NCBI GenBank assembly: GCA_012840445.1
Contig: DULI01000005.1
Coordinates: forward strand, 62,001 to 126,000
DNA from: Clostridiales bacterium
GTDB lineage: Bacteria > Bacillota > Clostridia > Oscillospirales > Acutalibacteraceae
Reading direction: 5' to 3'
Length of the DNA stretch: 64,000 bases
Shown here: piece after piece, positions 46,247 through 55,992 of the stretch
How positions within the stretch are numbered: position 1 is the stretch's first letter
Layout of the letters: every line of letters starts with the position of its first letter
Translations under genes and position numbers: made by a program
Notes under the pieces: generated by a model
What the model saw: the letters and a program-made list of their open reading frames with translations, nothing else
Told to the model about the DNA's origin: nothing
The model's database searches: none

Positions 46247-48811
46247 CTACCTGATCACATAATCCAAAGCAGGAATATTTACATCCCCGACAGTGTATTC
46301 GGTTTGGTTATAGTTAATGTATATACTCTTGCCGCCACTGTAAGTAACCACCACAACGCCGTCGTCGATAATCTCGTGGCGGACCATATACTGGTCGGCA
46401 AACTGGGCTAAATTCTCGTCGAACTCCTTGTAAATGCTGATAATATCGGATTTAACCCTGTCATATGGGGTCGTGAACTCATAATAAATTTTCCTAAGGT
46501 CCGAAGCATCCCGATAGGTCAGCTTAAACAGCGGTATGCTGCCATACTCAATGGTCTGAAGCTTTTCCTTCTGGGTATCATAGAAGTGGTTAAAGGGTTT
46601 AGCACTGTAGGGGATAAGCCCGTGGACAACCATCTGGTAGAATGGCACCGACTCGTCGGTAAAGGTGTACCCGCTGGCCGACATTGGAATATCCATAAGC
46701 CAGTCATTGTTGTTTAAAATGTACTGATTTCCGCCGTAGCTGGCAGTTGGCGACTGGGCAGCGAACTTCTCATAAATCTCCGCCCACAGCCTTGCTGTAT
46801 CGGAACGGTTGACCTTGAACTTCTCGTTGTAATCGTAGTAAATCAGGGTACCCATGCGCAGATTGGCGGTACCGGGATTGCCCAGCTTCTCAATCTGTTT
46901 CAGATATTTCGGAACGTTCTCGCGAATATACAAAGGTGAAAACAGCTTATACCAGAATGTATTAAACTCGAATATCCTAAGGTTGCTGTCAAGCGCAAGC
47001 TTAGACTCGTCAATGTTGCGGGTCCATGTGTCTGCGTCCACAAAGTCGGTCTGCAGGAACACGTTTCCGCCAATGCTTTTGGACTTTTCGATAAGCGCTT
47101 TAAGCCCTTTGCTTCCGCCAACGGCTGATGGAACCTTAAAGCTTGTGGGGGCTGAAAGGTCTTTGGTCCAGCTTTGCAGGTGGAGAAAGACATTCGTAAT
47201 GCCCTCGTTGTTTAAATCATCCAAAACAGAGGAGATATCCTCGAAGGACGAAAGGGGTATAAACCGCTCATACAACAGCATGGATTTGTTAACACCAACC
47301 ACGAAATCCAATGCCAGCGGTATGCTGTCCTTCTTAATTAAAGGACTTTTGCGGATAAGCGACTTGTCAAGCAGGTACTGCCTGTAAGCCTCAGCCATGC
47401 CGCTGTAATTGGCCTTGTCGCCGCTTAAAAGCTTAAACCTTACCTTCGGGCTGATTTTCAAAGGATCCTTTTCGAATATGGTAACCATACCTGAGGCGTA
47501 CTGGCTGGAAGAGGTAAGCTGTACCTTATTCCTGTAGGTAAACTTGCTGTATATCCTGTTGAGGTTAAATATGTGGCCGCTGGGGATGAATACCATGGAT
47601 GCATAGGTATCCCCGTCTTCAATAATTGCGGCAAAGGCATTGTTGCCCTTCTTAACGCCATAAACAGGGAGCATGGTGCGCTTAAGCCCGGTGGCATCGC
47701 GCTGGTTTTCCCATGCCATGTTTACCTTTGTCTCACTGTATATGCTTGTCTCGAAAATGTCGTCCCTTACTCCGTGGCTGGGTGAGTTGTAGGTAATGGA
47801 ACCCGAACCATCGGGGTAAAAGATATATCCGTCTTCATAGTCATTGGAAGCTCCCATATTGGGAAGAAGCTCTAGAAAGACCACGCCGCCATGCTTTACG
47901 GCCTTTAGCTGGCCGAACCGAATCATGGCAATATCCATAAGGTCCTGTAACTCTTCTTTTTGTTTTTCAAAGTGCTCCTTTTCTTTTTTGGAAAGCTTTC
48001 CGCTGTTCAGCAGGCGGTAATACATACCCTTGTCATTGTCACCGCCGCCGAAAAGGTAAATCTGAAGGGTGTCAAGTATAATTACCTTGGCCCTTGAATA
48101 GGTATATGCGGTACCCACAACCGAGTCGAGGGAGTCGCACATCTGGGTCAACTCATCCAGCAAAGCTCTTGACTTGCGTATGCTAGACCTGTTGGAGGAA
48201 AGTCCGACTTCCTCAATCTCGTCAAGCGCATTATAGCAATAATCTAAAAATTCACGGATTTTTTCAAGATGCCTGTTAAGGTCTTCAACCGTGCCACGGC
48301 CTTCCACCAGCTTATCAATCGGAACGCTTATGACAAAGCTGTCGCCGTCCAGCACAATATCAACGCCAATTTCAATGTTAAATTCCTTTACGTAATAGGT
48401 AAGGCTTGCGCCATTGGAAATCTTGTTAACCGTAATTTTCGGGTCAAATTGGTTTATAGCGCCCTGTGTTACCCTGTCATCGTTTTGATTAAGCATGGCG
48501 CAGCCGATATTAAACAGCGAATCAAGCTGATGTATGTTGGCGTCCCTTAAATCGGTGCGGTTATATGTATCCACGGGCACCGCGGAATACCAGACAAACC
48601 CTGTCTTAAGGTTTTTGACCGCAAAAGCGCCTATCTTGCCATTGACATAAAGCTCGGCAAACTCATTTTTTGCAACCAACTCATAGTCTTCGCCGACATG
48701 GGTCGTTGTTGCCTCATCCGCAGTGGGCTGTTCATCGGCAAAAACCGGTACTGCCAGGAGGTTAGCCATACAAGCAAGTACCAAAACCAAAGTGACAATC
48801 TTCTTAAACAT
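46247..48811 (-). CDS. DUF5696-like secreted protein, possible glycosidase
   Basis: An 854-residue exported protein (signal peptide 1-25, cleavage after VFA). I recognise the DUF5696 type found beside sugar ABC genes but know of no assigned function. Residues 40-165 and 305-470 look like a beta-rich lobe (FYPDGSGSITYNSPSH), interrupted by a helical insertion at about 165-300. Residues 495-790 look like a TIM barrel: IPLALDFVVGV, GITNVFLHLQSW, GGNVFLQTDFVDAD, MGTLIYYDYNE. Asp660 after a beta-strand (LIYYD) resembles glycosidase nucleophile positions. A beta-sandwich plus TIM barrel is common to several glycoside hydrolase families. Enzyme activity is inference. Confidence 0.75.
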   Translation of the reverse strand: MFKKIVTLVLVLACMANLLAVPVFADEQPTADEATTTHVGEDYELVAKNEFAELYVNGKIGAFAVKNLKTGFVWYSAVPVDTYNRTDLRDANIHQLDSLFNIGCAMLNQNDDRVTQGAINQFDPKITVNKISNGASLTYYVKEFNIEIGVDIVLDGDSFVISVPIDKLVEGRGTVEDLNRHLEKIREFLDYCYNALDEIEEVGLSSNRSSIRKSRALLDELTQMCDSLDSVVGTAYTYSRAKVIILDTLQIYLFGGGDNDKGMYYRLLNSGKLSKKEKEHFEKQKEELQDLMDIAMIRFGQLKAVKHGGVVFLELLPNMGASNDYEDGYIFYPDGSGSITYNSPSHGVRDDIFETSIYSETKVNMAWENQRDATGLKRTMLPVYGVKKGNNAFAAIIEDGDTYASMVFIPSGHIFNLNRIYSKFTYRNKVQLTSSSQYASGMVTIFEKDPLKISPKVRFKLLSGDKANYSGMAEAYRQYLLDKSLIRKSPLIKKDSIPLALDFVVGVNKSMLLYERFIPLSSFEDISSVLDDLNNEGITNVFLHLQSWTKDLSAPTSFKVPSAVGGSKGLKALIEKSKSIGGNVFLQTDFVDADTWTRNIDESKLALDSNLRIFEFNTFWYKLFSPLYIRENVPKYLKQIEKLGNPGTANLRMGTLIYYDYNEKFKVNRSDTARLWAEIYEKFAAQSPTASYGGNQYILNNNDWLMDIPMSASGYTFTDESVPFYQMVVHGLIPYSAKPFNHFYDTQKEKLQTIEYGSIPLFKLTYRDASDLRKIYYEFTTPYDRVKSDIISIYKEFDENLAQFADQYMVRHEIIDDGVVVVTYSGGKSIYINYNQTEYTVGDVNIPALDYVIR

Positions 48812-48817
48812 CTCATG

Positions 48818-50923
48818 CTACCTCCCCTGCAACGAAAAGTACATCTTATAGTTTTCATATACGCCTGTCACAAAATCTACAACCTGGCCGCCAAGCATAA
48901 ACAGCAGCGCGAATACCACCAGCATGAACACGCAGGCGAAGATCGAAAGCAGCACATTTACAACCGTCTCAAAGAAGCGGTAGGAGTTCATGGTCATGGT
49001 ACTGATAAAGAACTGCAAACCTACCCAAACCCACATGAGAGTGTTTATACCGTTGTATAAACCAGCACTGCTTAAGGACATAACCAAAGACAGGAAGCTA
49101 AGCGGGATAGTAATTACAATATATGGTATCATACAGTAGGCAGCTGCGCTGAAAATCTCGCGGAGCCTTACCTCGCCGCCGCGGATGGTGGTTACCAGGT
49201 AGTTGCCTATAACCCAGATAAATATAGGTGCAAATATAACAACCAGTTCGTACCAAAGGTTAATTTCGCTGATGTCCGCATGCCTGAAGGGATAGTGGGT
49301 AACAAACAGTGAAACAATTCTTGCCACCATCACCATAAAATACAGTATCAGCGGCACTACAATATCGAAATCATTCCTGTGGTCCCTAATCAGCCTAAAT
49401 CCCTCGTTGGGGTCAAACACGCAACCAAGCAGAATTCTAAGCCTTCCTCTTCGATTAAACCATTTGATTCTGCTTTCGCGCTCGTAGGTCAGTTTATATC
49501 TCCTGCGCAGGTAGGCGACCGTCAATACAACCAATACCGCAATGCCTATAGCCGAGAAAAGCACGATACCGAAAAACTTGCGCACTGTCTCAAGCAGGTA
49601 CTCATCAAAGGCCTCGGAATATCCGCCATAATGGTCGGCTTGCTTGAATTCCCACATCGCGCTCTTATACTCGTCGTTGCTCAAATAGGCGTTACCCATT
49701 CCGATATGTGCCATCGGATAGCTCGGGCACATATCCAAAACCTTTTCCCAGTACTGGACGGCATCGTCATAGCGCGCGTCGTAGTAAAGGCCCAAAGCGG
49801 TATGTATGGTTCTTGTAAAATCGGTGGGCACAAACACATGCAGGTTGGACTGGACATTGTCAAGCACATAGATGTTGCCCTTGCTGTCCTCCGCTATGGC
49901 AACGGCGGCAGTAAACCTCCCGCGCCAGATTCCGGTACCGCCGAATACCATCAGCATGTTGCCTTCCTGGTCGTACTGGTATATGCGCCCGGTATTCCCG
50001 TCTATTATGGAAACAACGCCGGCTTCATTAACAGTCACGTCTACAAATTCAGGCTCTGTAAAGTCCTTGCCATAATAGTAAAGCACGGGGTCGGTACGCC
50101 TCTCACCGAAATAGCCCTTAAAGGGGTAAATGTTTTTTCCAGACGGCGAAAAACGCTGGAGCTGTGCCCTTTCCGCACGGGCAGTTGTAACATAAATGGT
50201 GTTTTCCTCGTCAATCACGAAATTGGTGTGCATCGGGGGCTTTTCCTGTTTTAACTTTTCTTTCTGAGCCTCAGTGGCAAACAGTTCAATAAGCTTGCGC
50301 TTAAGGCTGAAGCCCACCTTGGTCTGCGCCAGATATGATTTAAAATCGTTATTTTCGTCAAGAACAGTAAATCCGTGATAGTCGTCTGTATTAATTACCA
50401 GAATCTGTCCGATTATGTTTACATATACTTTCAGAGGTTTAAATGGGTATGTCGCGTCATACAGCTCAGAATCGGGCTGCCTTAAGATATTCAGCAGATT
50501 TCCGTCTTTGTCGCATTTCAGCACGCGGCCGTTTCCGGTGTCGGCGATAAGCATATCTCCGTTGTCGTAAACATAAATACCGTTGGGATTGTTAAGGGTT
50601 TCGCCGCTGAAATTGTCGTAAACCCTGGCATCCGTATAATCGGTATTCATGGATATAACACGGTTGTTACCGCCATCGACTATGTAAATTCTGTCATCCT
50701 TTGTAATAAACAGGTCGGTCGGTCTTAACAGCTGGCCCGCACCTTCAAAATAGCCGGTGGCACTAACAGCATTGTATGCAACCGGAATCGGAATGCGCAT
50801 ACCGCTTGTATCAAGCACATAATTCTGCTCGTCATAAGCCAGAACCTGCGCACCAAAAACGCTTGCAAGCAAGGTGAAGACCAAAAACACGACTGCTATC
50901 TTCCTAAATTTACCCATACTCAT
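48818..50923 (-). CDS. NHL-propeller/TPR/YIP1 membrane fusion protein
   Basis: A 701-residue protein in three parts. After a signal peptide (about 1-29) comes an NHL beta-propeller (about 60-385), with blades such as DRIYIVDGGNNRVISM, GDMLIADTGNGRVLKCD and GNIYVLDNVQSNLHVF. A short TPR-like helical repeat (393-445) and a membrane helix (about 465-485) follow. The C-terminal 200 residues match the five-helix YIP1 family, with DPNEGFRLIRDHR. The propeller would face outside and the YIP1 part would sit in the membrane. Placed between the two permease pairs, it may organise or sense the uptake system. Function unknown. Confidence 0.8.
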   Translation of the reverse strand: MSMGKFRKIAVVFLVFTLLASVFGAQVLAYDEQNYVLDTSGMRIPIPVAYNAVSATGYFEGAGQLLRPTDLFITKDDRIYIVDGGNNRVISMNTDYTDARVYDNFSGETLNNPNGIYVYDNGDMLIADTGNGRVLKCDKDGNLLNILRQPDSELYDATYPFKPLKVYVNIIGQILVINTDDYHGFTVLDENNDFKSYLAQTKVGFSLKRKLIELFATEAQKEKLKQEKPPMHTNFVIDEENTIYVTTARAERAQLQRFSPSGKNIYPFKGYFGERRTDPVLYYYGKDFTEPEFVDVTVNEAGVVSIIDGNTGRIYQYDQEGNMLMVFGGTGIWRGRFTAAVAIAEDSKGNIYVLDNVQSNLHVFVPTDFTRTIHTALGLYYDARYDDAVQYWEKVLDMCPSYPMAHIGMGNAYLSNDEYKSAMWEFKQADHYGGYSEAFDEYLLETVRKFFGIVLFSAIGIAVLVVLTVAYLRRRYKLTYERESRIKWFNRRGRLRILLGCVFDPNEGFRLIRDHRNDFDIVVPLILYFMVMVARIVSLFVTHYPFRHADISEINLWYELVVIFAPIFIWVIGNYLVTTIRGGEVRLREIFSAAAYCMIPYIVITIPLSFLSLVMSLSSAGLYNGINTLMWVWVGLQFFISTMTMNSYRFFETVVNVLLSIFACVFMLVVFALLFMLGGQVVDFVTGVYENYKMYFSLQGR

Positions 50924-50931
50924 GTCCTCAC

Positions 50932-51816
50932 CTATCCTTTAATACCTGAATACGCCATTGTTGTAAGAACGCGCGTCTGCATCGCTACATAAAGCCCGAT
51001 GGTGGGAAGGGTGGTCAGGAATACCGCCGCAGCGCCGGCACCTGCACGGGCAACGCCACCGGTTCCGATGGTGCTAAGAATTATCGGCAGTGTTTTCATA
51101 GCCTGTTTCTGAATATAAATCATCGGGGAGAAGGAATCGTTCCAGTTTGCGACAAACGCAAACACAACAATGGTGGATATAGCCGCCTTGGTAAGCGGCA
51201 CAATTATCCTAATGAACAGCTTCATGTTTCCGCATCCGTCAATACGGGCGCTCTCTATCAGCTCGTTCGGAATCTGCGACACGAACTGCTGGTACAGGAA
51301 GAAATACATAGGTACCGCGATTTTCGGGATAATCAGCGACCAATATGTATTTATCATTCCAAGATTGCTTACAATCAAATAAATCGGTATCTGGGCGGCA
51401 GGCGCCGAGAACATAAGCGCATAGGTAACGATTCTGGAAAAAGCCTGGAGTCCCCTTGGTTTCAGCTTCTCGGCAACAAAGGCCGCCATGGTGCATGTAA
51501 CAACAGAACCAAACACCGACACTACTGTAACTAGGGTACTGTTAAACAGATAGCGGGTAAAGGGAACCGTATTGCTGTCTAAAGTAGCCATAAGGTCTGT
51601 AAAGTTCTGCAGTGTCGGGTTTTTAACAAAGAACCTTGGCGGAAACAGGAACAATTCGTCCAAGGGCTTAAAGGCAGTTACTACAAGGTAAACAAGGGGC
51701 AGCGCCATAAAACAGGCAAGCCCCGTCATGATAAGGTAAAAAATTACCTTGCCAAAGGTTATTCTACGCAGGCTGAATTTTCTTGCCCTGATTTTTCTGA
51801 CGTCAATATTCTGCAT
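50932..51816 (-). CDS. Carbohydrate ABC permease, MalG type (second pair)
   Basis: A 294-residue CUT1 permease with six helices and the EAA loop IESARIDGCGNMKLFIRIIVP near residue 190. It pairs with the MalF-type gene 12 bases upstream. The stretch GTGGVARAGAGAAAVFLTTLP is an Ala/Gly-rich turn before the last helix. Strong GGAGGG site. Confidence 0.93.
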   Translation of the reverse strand: MQNIDVRKIRARKFSLRRITFGKVIFYLIMTGLACFMALPLVYLVVTAFKPLDELFLFPPRFFVKNPTLQNFTDLMATLDSNTVPFTRYLFNSTLVTVVSVFGSVVTCTMAAFVAEKLKPRGLQAFSRIVTYALMFSAPAAQIPIYLIVSNLGMINTYWSLIIPKIAVPMYFFLYQQFVSQIPNELIESARIDGCGNMKLFIRIIVPLTKAAISTIVVFAFVANWNDSFSPMIYIQKQAMKTLPIILSTIGTGGVARAGAGAAAVFLTTLPTIGLYVAMQTRVLTTMAYSGIKG

Positions 51817-51828
51817 TCTTCATCCCTC

Positions 51829-52797
51829 CTATTCGTCCACCGACGAGAATATTTTCATAAATATTCTGCCGAGGCCAAAGTTGAGAATGAACAGGATGAA
51901 GGCTATCGCAGCAGCATATCCTAATTCAAACCTCAAGAACGCATAGTCGTACATATGGCCTACTATCGTATGGGCAGCGTTGTCAGGCGTGGGGAATCCG
52001 GCAACACCGGTAGCCACATCGAACACGCCCAAAGCGCCAACCAGTCCGGTAATTGAGCTGAACAAAAGCTGCGGTTTTACCGACGGTATGGTAATGTAAA
52101 TTAACTCCTGAAACTTATTTTTAATTCCGTCAATCCTCGCCGCCTCGTAACGGTCGTTGGGGATATTGTTAAGACCGGCAAGGTTGGTCAAAAACCCGTT
52201 GCCAAGGCTGCTCCACATTGAAACAGCAATAACAAGTGGCAGTATGTAATCCGGGTCCATTGTCCATCGGATTGGTTCGCTGATAATTCCAAGGCTTATA
52301 AGCCTGTCGTTAACAAGGCCATACCGGTCACTGGAAAAGAGGTTCAGCCAGATAACCGACATTGCAAGCCCGCCCGTCAGCGACGGGGCATAAAATGCCA
52401 GTGCATAGGCATTCCTAAATTTAAGCTGGTTGATAAGCCACGCGAAAAAGAAGGAGCCCAAAAAACCGAACGGTCCCACGACGATCGCAAAGCTGAATGT
52501 GTTTTTGCAGGCTTTAATAAACAAATCGTCGTTGGTAAACAACTCCTTGTAATTTTCAAGGCCAGCCCATCTCATATCCTGTACTATGTTGTAGTGGGTA
52601 AGGCTAAGTATCAAACTCCACACAACAGGAACGACAATGAACACCATGAATAGAATGACATACGGAGCAGCCATTAAATACGCGGAGATCTGTTCTGTTC
52701 TAAAGCGGTTGCGTTTTTTACGCTTTTTCGGCTCCTTTACAGCCGGCTCAACAACGGCAGGTTCCCCGATATCTCCTTTTCTAGCCGTATTTATCAC
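51829..52797 (-). CDS. Carbohydrate ABC permease, MalF type (second pair)
   Basis: A 322-residue CUT1 permease with a very basic cytoplasmic tail (KEPKKRKKRNRFR) before the first helix at about 38-60. The EAA loop is YEAARIDGIKNKFQELIYITIP. I chose GTG 52797, which has AAAGGTGA seven bases upstream; a longer TTG start at 52830 has no ribosome site. A hairpin separates it from the upstream binding-protein gene. Confidence 0.92.
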   Translation of the reverse strand: MINTARKGDIGEPAVVEPAVKEPKKRKKRNRFRTEQISAYLMAAPYVILFMVFIVVPVVWSLILSLTHYNIVQDMRWAGLENYKELFTNDDLFIKACKNTFSFAIVVGPFGFLGSFFFAWLINQLKFRNAYALAFYAPSLTGGLAMSVIWLNLFSSDRYGLVNDRLISLGIISEPIRWTMDPDYILPLVIAVSMWSSLGNGFLTNLAGLNNIPNDRYEAARIDGIKNKFQELIYITIPSVKPQLLFSSITGLVGALGVFDVATGVAGFPTPDNAAHTIVGHMYDYAFLRFELGYAAAIAFILFILNFGLGRIFMKIFSSVDE

Positions 52798-52857
52798 TAC
52801 AATCTCACCTTTTCTGAAAAATATGCCCAAATCATATTACTACGGTATTATTTAAGC

Positions 52858-52907
52858 ACCCCCATTTTAACACTTGCAAACCTCAAAGCCACAGCCAAAA
52901 CGGGGGT
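52858..52907 (-). promoter_or_regulatory. Hairpin between binding-protein fusion and permease genes
   Basis: ACCCCCATTTT (52858-52868) pairs with AAAACGGGGGT (52897-52907), with one G.U pair in the RNA. No T-run follows. It fits an mRNA-stabilising or partial-termination element that keeps the binding protein more abundant than the permeases. Confidence 0.6.
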
Positions 52908-52918
52908 AACCGTGTTGT

Positions 52919-55900
52919 TTATTCTTCGGGTACTAGTCCGTATTCCTTTTGTTTGCGCAGCATTTCACTTTCGATATCATCAATTGCCTTTTCCCAGGAC
53001 TTTCTGGGGTTCATATCATTCAAAACAACGCGGGTCCATGCGTTGTCAATATTACGCGTTACATAGTAGCCGCCTAAAGTATTGGGCTGGTTCTTGTAGT
53101 ACTTCCAGCTTTCCTTAAATACTTCCACGTGTTCTTCGGGCCACGGAAGTTTCAGGAAGCCTTCCACGTTGGCCGTGTTGAAGCGGGCCTCGGGACCCAT
53201 TATAGCCTCGATTTCGATAGAGAAGTTGTACTGTACCTCCGCACCTGTCCACCATTTGACAAATTCCCATGCCTCTTCCTTGTACTTTGTATCGGTGAAC
53301 ATAAGCAGCGTGGAAACAGCTCCACCTGCAGAGCGGTCAATAGTCCCGTCTTCCCTTAATGTGCCGGGTATCGGGGCGATTGACCAGCGGCCATATAGTT
53401 CGGGAGCCGCATACTGTATCCTGATATAGTCGGCATATGTTCCGATTGCCAGAGGCATATCGTCAAAGCGGAAGTGGTTGTAAATATCCGCACTTTCATC
53501 CATGTCATATACGGTATAAAGCTTGGTCCACTGCAGGAAGGCACGGTAAGCCACATCGGTGTCAAGGGCAATCTTGGTGCGGTCCTTGTTAAAGTATTCG
53601 CCGCCGTTCTGGAACAGGAATGGCGCGTAGTCCTTAGCCATGTAGAATTCCAGCGCGTGCTGGTCAAGCACCGGAAAGATCTTGTTGTAAACGTCAGTCC
53701 ATGTGTTGGGCACCTCAAGGCCTATTTCGTCGAGTATATCCGCACGGTAGAAGAGCATCTTAAAGTCCATGGTCTCGGGGAAGGCATATACGCCGCCGCG
53801 GTACTCAAGCGGGGTAATGGCTCCCGGCAGGAACCGCTTAGCGACCTCCTCGTAGTCAGGGAAGTTCTTAAGGTTATATGCCTTGTCGCGTATCGCCAAT
53901 TCCACAGGCGTGCTCTGGTCACTGCCCATTGCAAGGTCTGGCACCTTGCCTGATATAATTGCAAGCGTCAGGGGGCTTATGCTTCCGACAGCGCCCACCG
54001 AACCTCCGGGCATAATGTTGATTTTAACGCCTATACCCGTTTCTGTTGTAAAGTCCTCAAGGGACATCTGCTGAATAACCTCGCACATCTCCTTGCTTCG
54101 TGCGGCCCAGATGTCAAGGGTTACGGAGCTTTGAATGTCCGCGTTGTCAACCACAACGGTAATACTGTCATAATCTTTGAAGAAGGAATTGATAAAGTTC
54201 ACAACAGTACCGAGGAACTTTTCAATAACTGTGCTCTTTTTCATTTTAAAATTAGAATCGGGTGCGAGCAACTGCAGATAGTCAATCATCATCGGCTGGT
54301 CCTGTATATTGAAGAACCAGTTGGACAGGCTGGACTGGGTGGTTTTAAGCTCATCCAGTTTTGCCGGAATTTTGTTGGGCTTTCTGATATAGTAGTCAAG
54401 CTGGTCAGCAGCGGTATTAAGCGAGTTGGCAAGGGTAGGTGTCCTTTCGGAAATCTCGATAAGGTAAGCCACCTGCGCCCTGTACCTATCGCGAATTTCC
54501 TTCATATCGTCGAGTAATGTGGGCACCTTTTTCTCAAGCTCATAGTCGAAGTTAAGGTCAGGGTCCGAGCCTGTAACCTTTGTGATATTGCGGATAAGGT
54601 CTGATACCTTGTCGTTAATGGCGTACAGCTCATTTATAGTGGGCGCCGCTTTGCCCATTTTGACCTGCAAGGCAATCGTGTGCTCGCCCTTTTCAAGATA
54701 AAAAAGATATGGCTCGCCGTTTTCATCCGTTATGGTCTTATCCTGCCATTTGTTGCTGTAGCCAAAGGCGTATTCCGAAACCTCTTCAAAGGGGACCTCG
54801 CCGTCGATTGTAAGCTGGCGGTAGACATTAAGTCCCTCGCCGTGGTTTTGGAATATCCTTAAATTTATTTTGTAAAGTGCCGATTCCGGCACGGTTATTT
54901 TCCATTCAACCTTCTGATTGGCTTTTCTCCAGTTCCAGCCACCGATTGTGTTAAGCACCACATGGCCCCTTACATACGGGGAGGTGGCAGGGTCGGAGTT
55001 GGGCTCTCGCCTTAAAATCTGGGCAGAACGAAAATCTGCCTCTTCGCCCTCAACCCTAATGGGTTCAGTGCCAGTATATTTTTTATAGCCCTTTTGCTCA
55101 TACTCTGCCAGAACTTCCTTGTAGGTTTTATACCTTGTGGCAGGCTTGATAACAATATTGCCAATCCTGATATTGGCGTTCAGATAGTCAATCGTCAGCC
55201 TGTGTTTGCCCGCGGTCAAAAGATAGCTGAATGGGCGGTTGGTCATCCCGTCCACATCGGTAACCGCATTAGTGCTCCATTCTATAACCTGCGCAAGCTT
55301 CGGCTTTACCTCGTCGCCGTTTATATCCTTCCTGGGCGGGGAGGTTTCATACCATTTCCTCAAAAAGCCGATACTGCCGCTTTCTCTAAAGGGTAGCTCT
55401 CCGTCTATATAAATCTTGCGCTGGATATCCGATTTGTCATCATCAAAGGGTATGTAATCAATATATATCTCATAAAGCCCTGTCTTTGGCACCTCAAAAT
55501 CCCATGACAGCGCACCGGCAGCTTTATTCGACATAACCGAATAGCCTTCATAACCTTTGTAGCCCTTTTGAATGTCGGGCGTAACGCCCTCTTCAGGGAT
55601 TACGTTCTCGGCCTTAATTTCAATCACTTCATTGCCGGTAAGGCCGTAGCTTTCAAGTGAACCGTATTTGCTTGAAACCTCTTCATAGGTTGCTTCAATG
55701 GTAAACTTGCCGCCATCTTTGTCTTCGGAATTATTCTGCCCTGCAGCGTTGTCTGTTTCCTGCTCCTCCAGCGGCTGAGCCTCAGCCTCCTGACCAGCCG
55801 GCGAGGAAACATCAGATGCTACCTCCTCGGCCATAGCAGGCAAGGAACTCGGAAATATAAAACAAACAACAAGCAGTAGGCATATATATTTAGTTATAAT

Positions 55901-55924
55901 ATTTGTTTTGTGTTTTAGTTTCAT
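52919..55924 (-). CDS. Solute-binding protein fused to two carbohydrate-binding-like modules
   Basis: An exported protein of 1001 residues, more than twice the size of normal sugar-binding proteins. The signal peptide ends at AMA (about residue 32) with no lipobox Cys. Two similar beta-sandwich modules follow, at about 97-262 and 288-425. Each has the pattern GLYEIYID/ALYKINLR, then IYIDGELPF/LTIDGEVPF, then a KHRLTIDY/EHTIALQV strand. A helical spacer (430-585) leads to a family 1 binding protein (588-1001) with VPDLAMGSDQSTPV and AGGAVSTLLMFTD. It sits directly upstream of the second permease pair and probably serves it. How it stays at the surface is unclear. Confidence 0.85.
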   Translation of the reverse strand: MKLKHKTNIITKYICLLLVVCFIFPSSLPAMAEEVASDVSSPAGQEAEAQPLEEQETDNAAGQNNSEDKDGGKFTIEATYEEVSSKYGSLESYGLTGNEVIEIKAENVIPEEGVTPDIQKGYKGYEGYSVMSNKAAGALSWDFEVPKTGLYEIYIDYIPFDDDKSDIQRKIYIDGELPFRESGSIGFLRKWYETSPPRKDINGDEVKPKLAQVIEWSTNAVTDVDGMTNRPFSYLLTAGKHRLTIDYLNANIRIGNIVIKPATRYKTYKEVLAEYEQKGYKKYTGTEPIRVEGEEADFRSAQILRREPNSDPATSPYVRGHVVLNTIGGWNWRKANQKVEWKITVPESALYKINLRIFQNHGEGLNVYRQLTIDGEVPFEEVSEYAFGYSNKWQDKTITDENGEPYLFYLEKGEHTIALQVKMGKAAPTINELYAINDKVSDLIRNITKVTGSDPDLNFDYELEKKVPTLLDDMKEIRDRYRAQVAYLIEISERTPTLANSLNTAADQLDYYIRKPNKIPAKLDELKTTQSSLSNWFFNIQDQPMMIDYLQLLAPDSNFKMKKSTVIEKFLGTVVNFINSFFKDYDSITVVVDNADIQSSVTLDIWAARSKEMCEVIQQMSLEDFTTETGIGVKINIMPGGSVGAVGSISPLTLAIISGKVPDLAMGSDQSTPVELAIRDKAYNLKNFPDYEEVAKRFLPGAITPLEYRGGVYAFPETMDFKMLFYRADILDEIGLEVPNTWTDVYNKIFPVLDQHALEFYMAKDYAPFLFQNGGEYFNKDRTKIALDTDVAYRAFLQWTKLYTVYDMDESADIYNHFRFDDMPLAIGTYADYIRIQYAAPELYGRWSIAPIPGTLREDGTIDRSAGGAVSTLLMFTDTKYKEEAWEFVKWWTGAEVQYNFSIEIEAIMGPEARFNTANVEGFLKLPWPEEHVEVFKESWKYYKNQPNTLGGYYVTRNIDNAWTRVVLNDMNPRKSWEKAIDDIESEMLRKQKEYGLVPEE

Positions 55925-55992
55925 ACTAATTCCCTTCCCGATACCATACGTCTATGTGAGCACACAAACCGCTAAAAAGGGGTTGCCTAAAA

